A stretch of DNA of 6,495 nt from Clostridium sp. CAG:575 (lineage in GTDB: Bacteria; Bacillota; Clostridia; TANB77; CAG-508), in the NCBI GenBank assembly GCA_000435535.1, contig FR884487.1, forward strand, positions 1 through 6,495, read 5' to 3'. The notes beneath the pieces are model-generated. The model was not told the DNA's origin. It saw nothing but the letters and a program-made list of their open reading frames with translations, and made no database searches. The translations under genes were made by a program, and so were the position numbers. Shown one piece after another: positions 4,685 through 6,495 of this stretch. The stretch's first letter is position 1, and each line of letters begins with the position of its first letter.

Positions 4685-6495
4685 ATGATAAAACTAACAT
4701 TAAAAGATGGCTCTATATTAGAAGTAGAGCAAGGAACTTCAATATATGAAGTAGCAAAAAAAATAAGTGAAGGTTTAGCAAGAGTTGCAACTTGTGGAAT
4801 TGTTAATGGAGAAGTACAAGACTTAAGACATGAATTAAATGAGGATTGCAATTTAAGTATAGAAACTTTTGAAAGCAGCTTAGATGGTAAAAAAGCCTAC
4901 TGGCATACAACGTCACACATTATGGCTCAAGCTGTTAAAAGATTATTCCCAAATGTAAAATTTGCAATAGGACCAAGTATAGAAAATGGATTTTACTATG
5001 ATTTTGATGTAGAAAAGCCATTTACAGATGAAGACAAAACAAAAATAGAAGAAGAAATGAAAAAAATTATTAAAGAAGACATAGAAATTGAAAGATTTTC
5101 TTTACCAAAGCAAGAAGCTTTAAAACTAATGGAGGGACAACCATATAAGCAAGAACTAATAAATGATTTAGCAGAAGGAGAAGAAATCAGCTTCTATAAA
5201 CAAGGAGATTTTACAGACTTATGTGCTGGACCACATTTAATGAAAACAGGAAAAGTAAAATCAGTAAAAATATTATCATCATCTGGAGCTTATTGGAGAG
5301 GTGACGAGCATAATAAAATGTTACAAAGAATTTATGCAATTTCATTCCCAAAAGCAAGCCAAGTTGACGAATATATGCAACAATTAGAAGAAGCTAGACA
5401 ACGTGACCATAGAAAATTAGGAAAAGACCTAGAATTATTTATGACAAGTCCATTAGTAGGTTCAGGACTTCCAATGTATTTACCAAATGGAGCAACAGTA
5501 AGAAGATTATTAGAAAGATATATTCAAGATAAAGAAATAGAAATGGGATATAAACATGTATATACACCATCACTTGCAAATACTGAGTTATACAAAGTTT
5601 CAGGACATTGGGATCACTATAAAGAAGATATGTTCCCAGTTATGAAAATGGATAATGAAGAAATGGTATTAAGACCAATGAACTGTCCACATCATATGTT
5701 AATATACAAAAACAAAATGCACTCATATAGAGATTTACCAATAAGAATTGGAGAATTAGCACATGACTTTAGATATGAAGATAGTGGAAGTGTTTGTGGA
5801 CTAGAAAGAGTTCGTGAAATGTGTCAAAATGATGCTCACCTTTTTGTAAGGCCAGACCAAATAAAAGAAGAAGTCGGAAAAGTAGTACAATTAATTCTAT
5901 CTGTTTATAAAGATTTTGGATTTAAAGACTATGAATTTAGACTATCATTAAGAGACAAAAAAGACACACATAAATATTTTGATGATGACGAAATGTGGGA
6001 AAAAGCAGAAGGACAATTAAGAGAGATATTAACAGAATTAGGAATAAACTTCTATGAAGCAGAAGGAGAAGCAGCATTTTATGGACCAAAATTAGATGTT
6101 CAACTAAAATCAGCTGTAGGACATGATGTAACAGTATCAACATGTCAATTAGACTTCTTATTACCAGAAAGATTTAAGCTAGAATATGTTGGAGAAGATG
6201 GAGAAAAACATAGACCAGTTGTAATTCACAGAGCAATTCTAGGTACATTTGATAGATTTATGTGCTTCTTAATAGAAGAAACAAAAGGTGCATTCCCATT
6301 ATGGCTATCACCAACACAAGTAAAAATATTACCAATTACAGATGTTCAATATGACTATGCAAAAACAATAGAAGAAAAGCTTAATAAAATTGGAATAAGA
6401 GTTGTATTAGATGATAGAAATGAAAAAGTAGGATACAAAATTCGTGAAGCACAACTTGAAAAAGTTCCTTATATGTTGGTTGTTGGTGCAAAAGA
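4685..6495 (+). CDS. thrS: Threonyl-tRNA synthetase (3' end outside the window)
   Basis: A class II cytoplasmic aminoacyl-tRNA synthetase that charges tRNA-Thr and edits mischarged serine. The window holds 603 codons with no stop; full proteins are about 635-645 aa, so only the C-terminal edge is missing. In order: TGS domain (about 1-61); editing domain with HTTSH (H74, H78) and CAGPH (C180, H184); catalytic core with SGHWDHYKEDMF (about 306-317), RPMNCPHH (zinc ligand C334), QNDAH (Q381, D383, H385) and IHRAILG (H515); and the start of the anticodon-binding domain (about 535 onward, LPITDVQ...LDDRNEKVGYKIREAQ). The metal and editing residues fall at nearly the same numbers as in the E. coli enzyme. 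The motif-2 region reads FRYEDSGSVCGLERVREMC where many enzymes have HRNE.SG.LHGL.RVRGF. ATG 4685 follows AAGGAG (4671-4676) with an 8-nt spacer. Expression is controlled by the T-box leader. Confidence 0.97.
   Translation, partial: MIKLTLKDGSILEVEQGTSIYEVAKKISEGLARVATCGIVNGEVQDLRHELNEDCNLSIETFESSLDGKKAYWHTTSHIMAQAVKRLFPNVKFAIGPSIENGFYYDFDVEKPFTDEDKTKIEEEMKKIIKEDIEIERFSLPKQEALKLMEGQPYKQELINDLAEGEEISFYKQGDFTDLCAGPHLMKTGKVKSVKILSSSGAYWRGDEHNKMLQRIYAISFPKASQVDEYMQQLEEARQRDHRKLGKDLELFMTSPLVGSGLPMYLPNGATVRRLLERYIQDKEIEMGYKHVYTPSLANTELYKVSGHWDHYKEDMFPVMKMDNEEMVLRPMNCPHHMLIYKNKMHSYRDLPIRIGELAHDFRYEDSGSVCGLERVREMCQNDAHLFVRPDQIKEEVGKVVQLILSVYKDFGFKDYEFRLSLRDKKDTHKYFDDDEMWEKAEGQLREILTELGINFYEAEGEAAFYGPKLDVQLKSAVGHDVTVSTCQLDFLLPERFKLEYVGEDGEKHRPVVIHRAILGTFDRFMCFLIEETKGAFPLWLSPTQVKILPITDVQYDYAKTIEEKLNKIGIRVVLDDRNEKVGYKIREAQLEKVPYMLVVGAK

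Noticed and set aside
4558..4851. 97-codon minus-strand open frame across the terminator and the start of thrS
   Set aside because: It overlaps the T-box terminator, the palindromic repeat and the TGS domain of thrS, all well supported on the + strand.
5937..6143. 68-codon Leu-rich minus-strand open frame
   Set aside because: It is a shadow of the thrS catalytic domain.

Overview
The window is very AT-rich, with A/T-ending codons (AGA for Arg, TTA for Leu), strong AGGAGG-type ribosome binding sites, TTGACA/TATAAT promoters, a T-box riboswitch and a LexA-box-like site of the Bacillus/Clostridium type. Together these point to a low-GC Firmicute, most likely a member of the Clostridia. Standard code is assumed, since TAA and TAG end the intact genes. 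All intact genes lie on the + strand.

Positions 1-1520 hold the C-terminal tail of an unidentified protein, followed immediately by murD (peptidoglycan precursor synthesis). A short gap (1521-1641) carries a LexA-box-like palindrome, a perfect consensus promoter and a hairpin that includes the recN ribosome binding site. recN (1642-3273), a DNA double-strand-break repair ATPase, follows.

From 3274 to 4318 is a decayed accessory patch. Just behind recN is a PemK/MazF-family toxin-like gene that reads through as one frame to 3851 except for a single in-frame TAA at 3540-3542. No antitoxin gene is adjacent. Beyond it is a large AT-rich inverted repeat (3831-3897). On the minus strand there is a transposase remnant (3955-4302) that appears to join an N-terminal piece to a C-terminal piece and also carries an in-frame TGA.

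From 4319 to the end is a threonyl-tRNA synthetase unit: promoter, T-box leader with an ACU (Thr) specifier candidate, canonical antiterminator bulge and 13-bp terminator, then a small REP-like pair of GTCCC/GGGAC hairpins in the 5' UTR, then thrS, which runs off the window after 603 codons.

The functional content is housekeeping: cell-wall synthesis, DNA repair and tRNA charging. The most interesting points are the probable SOS control of recN with a hairpin separating it from murD, the nearly intact toxin gene with one nonsense codon, and the small repeat inserted between the riboswitch and the thrS ribosome binding site. I found no convincing previously undescribed multi-gene system.
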